Shown here piece after piece: positions 10,496 through 21,989 of a stretch of 64,000 nt of DNA. The notes under the pieces were generated by a model. It ran no database searches. It was not told the DNA's origin and saw nothing but the letters and a program-made list of their open reading frames with translations. This DNA is from Ampullaceana balthica (lineage: Eukaryota; Mollusca; Gastropoda; Lymnaeidae), in assembly GCA_944989445.1 (NCBI GenBank), contig CALYLW010000044.1, positions 1,217,501 through 1,281,500 on the forward strand, in the 5' to 3' direction. The first letter of the stretch is position 1. Every line of letters begins with the position of its first letter. The position numbers and the translations under genes are program-made.

Positions 10496-10891
10496 GAGAG
10501 GCCAGAGTTTGACACGGATACCACCAGGGAATATCCGTTTGGCAGTCCTCGTGGTAGCACCGAGAGGCAAGAGTTTGCCACGGGTACCACCAGGGAATAT
10601 CCGTTTGGCAGTTCTCGTGGTAGCACCGATAGGCAAGAGTTTGACACGGGTACCACCAGGGAATATCCGTTTGGCAGTTCTCGTGGTAGCACCGAGAGGC
10701 CAGAGTTTGACACGGGTACCACAAGGGAATATCCGTTTGGCAGTTCTCGTGGTAGCACCGAGAGGCAAGAGTTTGCCACGGGTACCACCAGGGAATATCC
10801 GTTTGGCAGTTCTCGTGGTAGCACTGAGAGGCAAGAGTTTGACACGGGTACCACCAGGGAATATCCGTTTGGCAGTTCTCGTGGTAGCACC
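10496..10891. repeat. Minisatellite, 66-bp unit, 6 copies, in frame with protease-like locus
   Basis: Six 66-bp units contain GGTACCACCAGGGAATATCC and GTTTGGCAGTTCTCGTGGTA. In the plus frame continuous with the surrounding protease-like coding they encode a 22-residue repeat with EYPFGSSRGSTER. The unit is a multiple of 3, so the frame is preserved across the array. Confidence 0.95.
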
Positions 10892-11509
10892 AACAAGAGA
10901 ACAGGTTCGGGCATGGTGGGGATGGTGTGGAAGTACACAGAGAAAGACAACCAGGCGTGTCCACCGGGCGTTTCCACCGGGCGTGTCCATGCCGCGAGTG
11001 TCGAAATTCTGGGAACCCCTGGAAAGACTGGGGGTTGATACGGGTCATCACAGCTGCCCACATCGTCTTCGACACGTCAGAGGCGTTGACCGCAACGTGC
11101 CGCTTCGGATTCGACACCGACAAGAGCCCGGATGTGATATTCGAGGGTGTCGAAATATAGAGAGCAGTTGTCAATGACGACAGGTGTCATTTATCGTGCG
11201 TCACCCATGAGTCATGACCTTCAACTTTTGAACCGGCTCAAAGGTCAATGGTTGCGCTGTCCGGGGCTCCACAAAAAAGTGATGGAGAAATTTGATCGTC
11301 CAGAGGACAATCTTGTGGTCATCGTCTCCCATCCTCATGGCTGGTCACCCATACGTCAAGTAAACGTACTTTGTCTACAGCCCAGGGTCCAGTGGCACCA
11401 CTGTCTACGTTACAGGGAGGTCTTGGGGTTTGTGGTACAACCAGATTCACAGTGGACACAACGGACAGGACAATTTCAGCGGCAATGGATGTGATTGAAG
11501 ATTTATCAG

Positions 11510-12594
11510 GGACTTTTTTTTAACCAAAGCCGCGGTGACACTTTGTTTTTTTAAAATTGTTATTTAGGGCATGTTGGGTTAAGAATGCGGCCCGACAGGC
11601 TCAATCATGCGGCCCTTGAGAACGCTCAACGTTTATATCGTTCATAATTCGTCACATTTTAATATGGTTCTCTTCAGCCCATTAGATATTTCCAATACTG
11701 TTATCATGCTTTAAAATATCGTATCAATTTAACTGGCACTGAACACTTACAATTATAAATCCAAAAATATTTCTTATTTGAAAAAATAGATTAGATGCAA
11801 TTGTTAGAATTTGAGAATGTAGCTAAATCCCAATTCTAATAGTGTTGGAGCTTTGGGTGGCACATGCGTAATTATGTTGTAAATAATGCAGTAAATGTTA
11901 CTGATTTTTGTGAAGCACTTTAATTAAATAGAATTGAATGTTTTTATATTTATATTAATGATTAAGTAAAAGAAAGTTAGCATTCTAGAGTTATATATTT
12001 TGGACGTAAGCTCGCACAGCGATAGCTCAATGTTCAATGGGCGAACAATGTCTGTCCACCACTGATCAAAGGAAATGAACTCTGAATATCTTGTTAAAGA
12101 ATTTTCTTAGGTTGAATCCCTTTAATTTTTACGCATGGTTTTCAGTAGCCAGGATTAACTTTCTCTGGAGTCAAACTTTAATTTCTGTTTATCGTCTCAC
12201 AGACACAGAAAACGTAAATAATAACTTCGATATTTTCCTAGACTTATTATTATTATTTAAAAACATTAAGCAATGATTTATTTCCATCTAGTAAACCTGT
12301 TCTGATTTTAAAAGGATATACGATTCCAAGCTCATAGATCACAGGTTTCTTATGTCAATAAACTAGACTGTAGTATTGTCTCTAGCAGATAGATGTCTGC
12401 CTCCAGTCTGTAGGAAGGGAATTAGCTTCAAACGTCTGTAACGAGCATTACATTTGATCAAAAATTTTGACATTATTTTAGATTATGTTATAACAGAGCA
12501 AGTACTAGTGGAGACTATCTGGTAACATTCACACGGCTGAAATCTATTTCTAAACTTTCAGTCGATGCCAAGGAACAAAAGGCAAACCAACTAA
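11510..12594. other. AT-rich spacer
   Basis: No gene recognised. A GCGGCCC motif occurs twice near 11590-11620, as in some hAT subterminal regions, but no paired terminus was found. Confidence 0.5.
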
Positions 12595-12815
12595 AGACAG
12601 AGGATATCTTCAAACCCAGATACAGATGTAAGATCTTCAAACCAAGATACAAATGGCAGATCTCCAGATACAGATGGAAGATCTTCTTAACACAGATAAA
12701 GCTGGAAGATCTTCTTAACACAGATACAGATGGAAGATCTTCTTAACACAGATATAGATGGAAGATCTTTTTAACACAGATACAGATGGAAGATCTTCTT
12801 TACACAGATACATAT
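12595..12815. repeat. Diverged minisatellite, about 28-bp unit
   Basis: The unit contains GGAAGATCTTCTTAACACAG plus ATACAGAT. The palindrome GAAGATCTTC recurs in most copies. Outer copies are more diverged than central ones. Confidence 0.85.
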
Positions 12816-13028
12816 GACAGATCCTATAAGCATGCGTCCCAACTTCTCCACGCAGGGATTTTAGAGCAGACGTTAACCTCCAATCAGATTGTGCTGTCAT
12901 TCTCGACCAAGATCAGTTGAAGACAAGAGGGTTTTTAAACTAAATAGCCTCCACAAAGGATGTTTCCAGGTATAAAGGGGAGGAGCCAATTTGTATAGTT
13001 TAGATTTGTTATATATCACGATGTTAAG

Positions 13029-13445
13029 GTTTAGCCTAATAGATTAATGTTTAGCTAAACAAATTAATGTGTAGCTGAACAAATTAATGTGTAGCTGAAC
13101 AAATTAACGTGTAGCTGAACAAATTAATGTGTAGCAGAACAAAGTAATGTGTAGCTTAATATATTAATGATTAGCTGAACAAATTAATGTGTAACTGAAC
13201 GAATTAATGTGTAGCTGAATAAATTAATATGTAGCTGAATAAATAAATATGTAGCTGAATAAATTAATATGTAGCTGAATAAATTAATATGTGGCTGAAT
13301 AAATAAATATGTGGCTGAATAAATTAATATGTGGCTGAATAAATTAGTATGTGGCTGAATAAATTAATATGTGGCTGTAAAAATTAATGTGTAGCTGAAT
13401 AAATTAATATGTGGCTGAATAAATTAATATGTGGCTGAATAGGTT
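13029..13445. repeat. Minisatellite, 20-bp unit, about 20 copies
   Basis: The monomer is AAATTAATGTGTAGCTGAAC, changing along the array to AAATTAATATGTGGCTGAAT. The left side is GTGTAGCTGAAC-rich and the right side ATGTGGCTGAAT-rich, a directional drift typical of local duplication. Confidence 0.95.
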
Positions 13446-13477
13446 ATGTAGTTTAAATTTGAGATCTTTAATTGAAA

Positions 13478-14034
13478 GATGTCCATGTATTTTTTCTCAC
13501 TGTTCACATTTATATGCACAGATGTCCATGTAATTTGTCTCACTGTTCACATTTATATGCACAGATGTCCACGTATTTTTTCTCACTGTTCACATTTATA
13601 TGCACAGATGTCCACGTATTTTTTCTCACTGTTCACATTTATATGCACAGATGTCTACGCAGTTTTTCTCACTGTTCACATTTATATGCACAGATGTCCA
13701 CGTATTTTTTCTCACTGTTCACATTTATATGCACGGATGTCTACGCAGTTTTTCTCACTGTTCACATTTATATGCACAGATGTCTACGCAGTTTTTCTCA
13801 CTGTTCACATTTATATGCACAGATGTCCACGTATTTTTTCTCACTGTTCACATTTATATGCACAGATGTCCACGTAATTTGTCTCACTGTTCACATTTAT
13901 ATGCACAGATGTCCACGTAGTTTTTCTCACTGTTCACATTTATATGCACAGATGTCCACGTAATTTTCTCACTGTTCACATTTATATGCACAGATGTCCA
14001 CGTAATTTTTCTCACTGTTCACATTTATATGCAT
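13478..14034. repeat. Minisatellite, 43-bp unit, about 13 copies
   Basis: The unit contains CACTGTTCACATTTATATGC followed by ACAGATGTCCACGTA. The ORFs over it (ICTDVHVFFLTVHIYMHRC-like) come from repeat concatenation. It begins about 33 bp after the preceding array ends. Confidence 0.95.
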
Positions 14035-14701
14035 GCACAGAACCCTTTTCACCTAGGATGGCATGTAAGCGATACATTTGTATGAACGTTTGTTAAAAAC
14101 CTCTTTTTATTTAATCAGGAGGAAAGGAAATACAAATGAAATATTTATCAGAGATTTTACGCCCACTTAGAGGACCAAGAAAACCTTTACATCAAAATAA
14201 ATGTAAAAACAAAGGATTCAAAGATACATTACATTGACGCACTACCATATGATGATCGGCAGAAGATATCTCTTCTATCACTTAAGTGCCAAAATTGAAA
14301 TATAACAACAATGTCACAGCAAGTATTTTACTTGACTATGAAGCTATCGTGCGTAAACCAATCTCATCAACTAATCGTTTGTTTATTGAGATCTTTGTGT
14401 GTTTATATGTTTTTTAAAAAAATGTTTGTCATATATTTTACAAGTTTTTCCATTTACAATCACACACATTGTTTCAAACATTAGGTTATCCGGGATTTTT
14501 TTCAATTGTCACAGTCCACAGTCTACGCTCTTTTGACGTTTATAGCAGAAATCTGCATTAAATCCATACACCAGAAGGAGGGGGGGTGGGGGGGCTCAAT
14601 GAAAACAAAATCTAAGCGCAGCAATATGTAAAAAAAAACAACTTTTTTTCCGTGACAGCTAAAATAATCCACTTATTCACTTCAGCAGCTATTTAATAAA
14701 A
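14035..14701. other. AT-rich spacer with a G run
   Basis: No gene recognised. A G-rich tract GGAGGGGGGGTGGGGGGGC lies at about 14577-14595. Confidence 0.6.
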
Positions 14702-14895
14702 TGATATATTTGTTATGACAATGTCCAGTCCATATGACATCTTTGTTATGACAATGTCCAGTCCAGATGATATCTTTGTTATGACAATGTCCAGTCCAGA
14801 TGATATCTTTGTTATGACAATGTTCAGTCCAGATGATATCTTTGTTATGACAATGTCCAGTCCAGATGATATCTTTGTTATGACAATATCCAGTC
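14702..14895. repeat. Minisatellite, 33-bp unit, 6 copies
   Basis: The unit contains GTTATGACAATGTCCAGTCC and GATGATATCTTT. It is open on both strands as a by-product. Confidence 0.93.
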
Positions 14896-16295
14896 AAGCA
14901 CATCCTGTTATAAATCTTTGAACTGTCAACTTCTCTCGATTGCCTGATTGGTTGATGTTTGGAAAATTAGAAAGCACAATATCTGATGTTTTGGTCTTGT
15001 TGGTAAGGTGTATTGCTGCTGACCAAAGCCTGGATATCCCCTACCCAAACCCGAGAGGTATCTAAAAGCGAAAAATTACAATTTTAACCCTTTACGCAAC
15101 AGACATTACTAGAAGAATTTAAGGAAGTTTAAATTTCAAGTAAGTGGATGTATCGTTTTACAGGAAGCTTTGGTCTTCATTTTTTCAAACACTTCATTTT
15201 GATTGATAAACATGGCAATATTAATCCTTAATATTTCGAAAAGCAACAAAATTTTAGAAAATACTTTCAAACAAAAACAGAATAAAATCAAATTAATTCC
15301 GAAGCCTTGTGTTTTGCAAACACTTGTCATCGATTGATGAGCTATTTATCTGAATCCATATCATCAATATTTCCTCATTAAATAATAAAAAAGGCAGATT
15401 GTATAGGAACAAAAATATTTTTGAAAAAAAAATAATTTTCTTATATATTAGAGATGCCCTTTCGGCACAGAATGTTAATGCAACCTACTGGTCATGAAAT
15501 AAAATAAGAAATCAAGAGCTATTAATAGCATTCAATGGTTCCTGGATTTTATTTTCGTCATAGATTTAAGAAACTCAAAGATACAGACAAAAATGTTTAT
15601 TTAAATAACTATAATTATAAATAGTTAGTTTGAAGGCAATGGCACTTATATCGGAGTGTATTTTGTTATCACGGAACATAATTGTTGGTCAAGAGTTTTT
15701 GATTATTTCTAATTTCCCGTAAAATCATACCTTAGAAAAATACCACTGAAGCACAAGAGACATTATAACAATGCTGATACCGCCATAAACAGACGGCTAT
15801 GGAAAGAAAATAGCAACTGATTGAAAGTGACGTCATGGCGATACTTTTATTTGGTTTTTATAGTCATGTAATAAAATAGCATTTACAAAAACCCGCAAAC
15901 TGAAAATAAAATGTATGCTGTGTTGAAATTTTTTTGTATGACTATGTCCGATGTCGAAATTTTAATGAGCTAAATTTACTTCAACTTTTGTTATAATTTA
16001 TTCTATAATAGGAAAACTTAAAATAAAAATCTTATTGAAAAAATAGTGAATTTTTTAACCAAAATAGTTTGGAAACAAAGCGATGACTAATTTTTTTTTA
16101 CACATCAGGCAATGGATTTAGAGTAAAAGTTTATTTTATAACTAAATAATGCTATTTTAAAATGCATATTTTCCGTATACTTCAAAATATTTTGGTTAAT
16201 CTGCTTGAATAGTTCAGGTTATCAATTACTTTCAAAGCTTTGAAACATTAGATTTCAAAATACAAAGTGGGAAAAGATTAGTAAGGGTTTGTACA
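14896..16295. other. AT-rich spacer
   Basis: About 1.4 kb of AT-rich sequence in which I see no coding exon, terminal repeat or array. Confidence 0.6.
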
Positions 16296-17788
16296 GCCAT
16301 GAATACTTGTCTACAGCCATGAATACTTGTCTACAGCAACGAATACAAATAGGCTACTTGTCTACAGCCATGAATACTTGTCTACGGCCGTGAATACTTG
16401 TCGACGGCCATGAATACTTGTCGACAGCCATGAATGCTTGTCTACAGCCATGAATACTTGTCTACAGCCATGAATACTTGTCTACAACCATGAATACTTG
16501 TCTACAGCCATGAATACTTATCTACAGCCATGAAAACTTGTCTACAGTCTTGAATACTTGTCTACAGCCATGATTACTTGTCTACAGCCATGAATTCATG
16601 TCTACAGCCATGAATACTTGTCTACAGCCATGAATACTTGTCTACAGCCATGAATACTTGTCTACAGCCATGAATACTTATCTACAGCCATGAATACTTG
16701 TCTACAGTCTTGAATACTTGTCTACAGCCATGATTACTTGTCTACAGCCATGAATACATGTCTACAGCCATGAAAACTTGTCTACAGCCATGCATACTTG
16801 TCTACAGCCATGAATACTTGTCTACAGCCATGAATACTTGTCTACAGCCATGAACACTTGTCTACAGCCATGAATACTTGTCTACAGCCATGAATACTTA
16901 TCTACAGCCATGAATACTTGTCTACAGTCTTGAATACTTGTCTACAGCCATGATTACTTGTCTACAGCCATGAATACATGTCTACAGCCATGAAAACTTG
17001 TCTACAGCCATGCATACTTGTCTACAGCCATGAATACTTGTCTACAGCCATGAATACTTGTCTACAGCCATGAACACTTGTCTACAGCCATGAATACTTG
17101 TCTACAGCCATGAACACTTGTCTACAGCCATGAATACTTGTCTACAGCAATTAATACTTGTCTACAGCGATTAACACTTGTCTACAGCCATGAATATTTG
17201 TCTACAGCCATGAATACTTGTCTACAGCCATGAATACTTGTCTACAACCATGAATACTTGTCTACAGCCATGAATACTTATCTACAGCCATGAATACTTG
17301 TCTACAGTCTTGAATACTTGTCTACAGCCATGATTACTTGTCTACAACCATGAATACTTGTCTACAGCCATGAATACTTATCTACAGCCATGAAAACTTG
17401 TCTACAGTCTTGAATACTTGTCTACAGCCATGATTACTTGTCTACAGCCATGAATACATGTCTACAGCCATGAATACTTGTCTACAGCCATGAATACTTG
17501 TCTACAGCCATGAATACTTGTCTACAGCCATGAATACTTATCTACAGCCATGAATACTTGTCTACAGTCTTGAATACTTGTCTACAGCCATGAATACTTG
17601 TCTACAGCCATGAACACTTGTCTACAGCCATGAATACTTGTCTACAGCCATGAACACTTGTCTACAGCCATGAATACTTGTCTACAGCAATGAATACTTG
17701 TCTACAGTCTTGAATACTTGTCTACAGCCATGAATATTTGTCTACAGCCATGAATACTTGTCTACAGCCATGAATACTTGTATACAGC
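16296..17788. repeat. Minisatellite, 20-bp unit, about 75 copies, with higher-order repeats
   Basis: The monomer TCTACAGCCATGAATACTTG keeps an almost strict 20-bp register for 1.5 kb. Marker monomers (AGTCTTGAATACTTG, TGATTACTTG, TGAATACATG, TGCATACTTG) recur in the same order. The block from about 16707 is repeated from about 16927, a 220-bp (11-monomer) higher-order unit. Other marker spacings are 100, 160 and 380 bp. Confidence 0.97.
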
Positions 17789-18251
17789 GTGTTTTCTCTG
17801 ACATCTGGGTCTACCTACTTATGCCAACATCATCATCACCTACACTGAGCGTTGGGTGAATAAAATGATTGTACATATGTTTAAAAATATCCCATTTACA
17901 AGAACGAATACAAAATAAAAATAATGATCACACCTTTCCATTATGTACACCAGTGGTTCCCAAACTTTTTTGGCCCACGGACCCCTTTTATACTCAAAAT
18001 TTACCCACGGACCCCCTAGTAAAAAAACTTTATAAATGCATAGTACACAAATTACAAAAGCAACATTTTGATGAAAAGTGTGGTGTTTATTAAAATTATC
18101 ACTTTTGTTTAACATAAAATTGAAAAAAAAACACACAAAAAACTTGGTTAACGTGATGAGATTTTATGAGTGTATTTATTATGCCTGACTCAATGTTTGT
18201 GTGTAGGAACCGCAAATCCTCACGAGCACCGATTTCTAGTCGTTTATTTTT

Positions 18252-19265
18252 TTATTTTTGTTGGGTTTTTTTTATGATGAGGTTCATAACGCCACTGAAT
18301 CTTTGTTCTATCAAATAGAAAGACAGGAAAACAGTCAAAAAATTATGTACAATAACCTTTAATGCATGATATAAAATTGGGATCTGACTTTGTAACCAGA
18401 ATTTGTGGTATCCTAGTTCAAACAGTGGTATAAGTTCCTCATTTGTGGATATTTCAATAAGCTGCTCCTGTATTGGTATGTATTCATCTGTGTTTGGGAT
18501 CTGAGTTTGTCCATGCGCTAAAGAGCTCAACTGCCAGTCGGAAATATCCTATAGTGGCAAATGCCTATAAAATGTCCGCATGAAGAGTCGTTAAGTTTTG
18601 ACAGTAAGCAAGCAAATCTTTAAGTATGTAGCAATTTCAAAAGATTTGAAAACTGAGAACATTCTCCTGTTCCTAAGTTTTGTTTGCAAAGAAAAAGATT
18701 TGCAACAAACTCAGATATAATGCTTTTAGTTTTGATTAAATTTAATTGGTTACCTTGTAGTGGTTGTAGTTTCAAATTAGTTTTGTTAAAGTTGGGTAAA
18801 TAATTCATTAATAAAGGATATGTCCTTTTTTAGTTAATTGTGATGCTAATTGTCTTTGTTTTCCAGGAATTTGGACAATGAATCAAACAGAGTATAAAGT
18901 CGATTTAAATATGTACGTGATGATAACCAGCGTACTTCTGTGTGAATAAATAATCCATTATAGTCTTCTTCTTCTTCATTTTCCAAACCGTGGTGAGCAA
19001 ATAATCTCTCATCGAAGGCATTCCTTTTGATTTTATTAACTGCTCTAATGACATAATGTAGTGATCCATGCAAACTTTCAATATGTTTTATTTTTGAATA
19101 TTTGATGTTGATGAATGACTCAATTTACTGAAAATACATGTGGTACATCATGTTTTAAATATTGCAGGAAATTCAAGTGTATTGCTTTAACTTCAAGCAT
19201 TTTTTAAAAAAATTCAGTAAATAACTTTAAAGTTACGTATCTGTTTCCAAACATTTAGGCATACT
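18252..19265 (-). pseudogene. hAT transposase, decayed C-terminal half
   Basis: On the minus strand, fragments in order recall the SCAND3/ZBED5-like hAT transposases. Near 19150 are residues resembling NFLQYLKHDVPHVFSV. From 19073 come LHYVIRAVNKIK and IHTEVRWLSSRTYLNRLY. From about 18808 comes LKLQPLQGNQLNLIKTKS, and from 18530 FELGYHKFWLQSQIP then FLSFYLIEQRFSGVMNL, the C-terminal dimerisation (hATC) motif. Frameshifts and stops separate the pieces, and the N-terminal finger and first catalytic region are absent. It is non-functional as read. Confidence 0.85.
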
Positions 19266-19314
19266 TCAAATATCCATTAACACCATATTGTCGGTATTGT
19301 TTCTTCGGCTCACT

Positions 19315-19477
19315 CAGTGCTGGATTTACCTATTTGCTAAAGAAGTTATAACTTAGGGCCCCTGCCTTCTTGGGGCCCCCGGAAGTTTGTTTTCATATTT
19401 GTCACTGCTATAGATTATCTAGACCTCAAAAGGTCCTTAAATAGCTTAGGGCCCCATCAAGTCTAAATCCAGCCTTG
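19315..19477. mobile_element. hAT-type MITE, 163 bp, nested in the hAT element
   Basis: Ends CAGTGCTGGATTTA and TAAATCCAGCCTTG form a 14-bp terminal inverted repeat with two mismatches. The 8-bp flanks match exactly (GGCTCACT at 19307-19314 and 19478-19485). Subterminal AGGGCCCC motifs sit at both ends. It has no coding capacity and must have inserted after the surrounding hAT. Confidence 0.92.
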
Positions 19478-20353
19478 GGCTCACTCATTCTTTTATCTTT
19501 TGTAACAGACCACTGTTAAGAATTATTTTCAATGGAATGCTACAGTAAAGCACTATTGAAAACATTTGATGATAGGACACAATTTAGATAAATATAACTT
19601 CCCGACACATCGAATAATACACAACCTTGCAACTCTCGTAGATTCAAGTTAAAAACTTGTATATTTCTGTGTGAGACGTGTTGTTGTGTTTGCATTGTAT
19701 GAGAATACAAGAACGTGACCTAGTATGAAACACGTGGTTTGAGATGTGAACTGTAATGGACTTGGAGGAGAGCTGACTAAAGATAGACGGTTCAAGAGGC
19801 AACCGGGGTTGATTGCATACGAGCTGCTTAGGTAGTTAATTGTACAGTTGATTGCAGTGAATTGTATATAGTGATTAAACACAGTTGTTAACCAGACCAC
19901 AGTGTGTTAAAGACTTGTCTCTTGACTAGCCATAAGTTCTATTACAATTTCTACTTATAGTTATAGGGAATTCGGCATTTCATCTTCATCAAGCTTGACA
20001 TTTCAACAAACCAAGTATTTTGATTGGTTATAGATGTGGGAATTACAGTAGTTCTAATACTTTTTTTTAAATAGTAAAACAACATTGTATCCATGAAGGA
20101 TAGCACCTAAGAAGATGGTATTTAATTAGAAGAAAAGGCATTCACATACTATTTTATTTATTATTATTTATTTTAATTTCAATAATAATAAAAAAATTAA
20201 TGAGTTTTATTATTTGATTTTTAAACCTTGCGCGGACCCCCTGACGTTGTTCAGGGACCCCCAAATCAATTTTTATTTTCCACGGAGTCCCTGAAAGGTC
20301 CCGCGGACCCCTGGGGGTCCGTACGGACCACTGTGGGAACCACTGATGTACAC

Positions 20354-20640
20354 AGTTCTACAGACCTCTACATATTTCATGAAAGACAACCGAGAGCCGC
20401 TGACAAAAGACTAACTACATAAGGACAAACACCAAACTAATAAAATAATTACATAAATATATACTTTCAGTTATGTCTGGCTTTATACTGATTTATATAC
20501 GTTTACAAATATTCTTTATTAAAAATTTATTTGTCATCTTTTAAAATTTTAAACAAATTTAAAGTTATTCGAAGAGTTAAGGTCGCCCCCCCCCCTCCCC
20601 CACAACTCCTGCACATTGACACAATTGATTTACAAGAAGC
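20354..20640. other. Spacer with C run
   Basis: AT-rich host sequence that continues the pre-insertion site, ending in a poly-C tract near 20585. No gene recognised. Confidence 0.6.
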
Positions 20641-21191
20641 AAACTGTCGTGACAGACATGACACCAAACGGTCGTGACGGACATGACACTAAACTGTCGT
20701 GACAGACATGACACCAAACTGTCGTGACAGACATGACACCAAACTGTCGTGACAGACATGACACAAAAATGTCGTGACTGACATGACAACAAATTGTCTT
20801 GACGGACATGACACAAAACTGTCGTGACAGACATGACACCAAACTGTCGTGACGGACATGACAACAAACTGTCGTGACAGACATGACACAAAACTGTCGT
20901 GACAGACATGACACCAAACTGTCGTGACAGACATGACACCAAACTGTCGTGATGGACATGACACCAAACTGTCGTGACAGACATGACACAAAACTGTCGT
21001 GACAGACATGACACAAAACTGTCGTGACAGACATGACACCAAACTGTCGTGACAGACATGACACCAAACTGTCGTGACGGACATGACACCAAACTGTCGT
21101 GACAGACATGACACCAAACTGTCGTGACGGACATGACACCAAACTGTCGTGACAGACATGACACCAAACTGTCGTGACGGACATGACACCA
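20641..21191. repeat. Minisatellite, 25-bp unit, about 22 copies, beside the neuropeptide exon
   Basis: The unit is AAACT plus GTCGTGACAGACATGACACC. It begins about 43 bp beyond the candidate poly(A) signal of the neuropeptide gene on the minus strand, so it lies just past the transcript's likely end. Confidence 0.97.
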
Positions 21192-21233
21192 AAGAAGTAA
21201 GTTAATTCTCGGTAAAAACACTATTGCATCGTG

Positions 21234-21239
21234 TTTATT
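21234..21239 (-). promoter_or_regulatory. Candidate poly(A) signal AATAAA for the neuropeptide transcript
   Basis: AATAAA on the minus strand, about 116 nt after the TGA stop at 21357-21355. Position and spacing suit a short 3' UTR; cleavage is expected 10-30 nt further on, just before the 25-bp array. Confidence 0.5.
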
Positions 21240-21354
21240 TTTTTCATACTTCTTACATAATACTTGACTGAAATAAAACACCTGACACTCTAGACCCGAG
21301 GCACGCGGCTGAGAGAAATTCGTAACAAATCTCCTTCCGCGGACTCCAAGTCTG

Positions 21355-21971
21355 TCACAAACGCACGAATTCTGGATTCGAACGCTTCCCGTACGGCGTG
21401 TACCAGCCTTGCTGACGTTTTTCCTTGGTCAAGTGTGGAGGGTCAGCGAGCTGGTCATCAATGTCAAGGCCATCCTCCAACCTGGAAATCTGCTCGTCTC
21501 CTCGCTGCTCCTCGTTGGCCAGGATAAAAATATCCTTCAAAACACTCGCCATCAGCTCGGTGATCTGACGACGAAATTCTGACGTTTGCAGCGAAGAGCT
21601 GCTGGACTTTGTGAAATCGTTTGGTGAATCTATCAGATCAGAATCCGTGGTGGTGCCGGTGCCTCTCTTGCCGTACTGTATGTACCAGCCCTGCTGACGC
21701 TTGGATCTTGAGGCGTCATCGCTGACGTCATCGTTGAGGTTGCTGCTGGTTTGACCCTCGCCAATGGCGTTGTTGACCTCCCACTGACCATCCTGTTTGA
21801 AGAACGACGGGATGCCTGGACCACTGGACGTGCCATGACCTTGACTTTCAAGCTGCACGAGGCGGGTGAAGGTTTTGGCGAGGCGCTGTAAGCGAGGGGA
21901 CGACACGATATTCTGGTGTAGCCCCTCGATGCCGACACTGTCCAGGCGATCAGGAGATTCTGAGTCTTCAC
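21355..21971 (-). CDS. Wx3Yamide-type neuropeptide precursor, terminal coding exon
   Basis: The exon starts after a good acceptor (TTCTTTCACAATAG| at 21972) and stays open about 205 codons to TGA at 21357-21355. Two peptides are bracketed by convertase sites: SKR-QQGWYIQY-GKR near residue 93 and KEKR-QQGWYTPY-GKR near residue 187. The KR pairs would be cleaved, the Gly converted to a C-terminal amide and the leading Gln probably cyclised, giving two W-x3-Y-amide octapeptides. The rest is an acidic spacer with heptad-like ILE/LEU stretches (RRQITELMASVLKDIF) and a tail SNPEFVRL. This fits the molluscan Wx3Yamide family, secreted neuropeptides acting presumably through a receptor not known to me. 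The signal peptide and Met are missing and must be in an upstream exon at higher coordinates. It is the only non-repetitive intact coding exon in the window. Confidence 0.85.
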
Positions 21972-21989
21972 CTATTGTGAAAGAAAATA

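Larger units (their letters stand above)
10028..11509 (+). pseudogene. Trypsin-like (S1-fold) serine protease-like remnant with expanded coding repeats
   Basis: Several frames align in order to a mollusc-type uncharacterised protein with an S1-like domain that I recall from family memory. First comes a cysteine-bearing segment (REECAKESCHDSYIP, then LPRRYRDHHL) after a possible acceptor ending GGTGTACAG. From about 10403 follow PRRYRDPHLMELIKVIA, six 22-residue repeats (EYPFGSSRGSTE core), RTGSGMVGMVWKYTEKDN and, in the next frame, CPCRECRNSGNPW and VITAAHIVFD with the catalytic-type His. After a TAG come KVMEKFDRPEDN and VIVSHPHG, then in another frame YSPGSSGTTVYVTGRSWG, with the GSSG serine motif, and NGCD before a stop at about 11509. 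At least three frame changes and a stop indicate a pseudogene, unless introns or assembly errors explain them. The usual CPGSSGAP cysteine and GAP are altered. Confidence 0.6.
17951..20345 (-). mobile_element. hAT DNA transposon, 2395 bp, with 8-bp target duplication
   Basis: The left end is CAGTGGTTCCCAAACTTTTT and the right end is the reverse complement of CAGTGGTTCCCACAGTGG, giving a shared 12-bp terminal repeat. The flanks are identical 8-mers, ATGTACAC at 17943-17950 and at 20346-20353, which proves insertion as a unit. GGACCCC-rich subterminal repeats lie at both ends. A decayed minus-strand transposase is inside, and a hAT MITE is nested at 19315-19477. Confidence 0.95.

Noticed and set aside
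10457..11174. Minus-strand ORFs of 177-235 codons
   Set aside because: Shadows of the 66-bp array; the plus strand carries the protease-like motifs.
14577..14595. G-run as a regulatory G-quadruplex
   Set aside because: A single short G tract with no promoter or gene nearby.
16296..17788. CRISPR-like regular repeats
   Set aside because: No unique spacers; adjoining 20-bp monomers are the same sequence, and the genome is eukaryotic.
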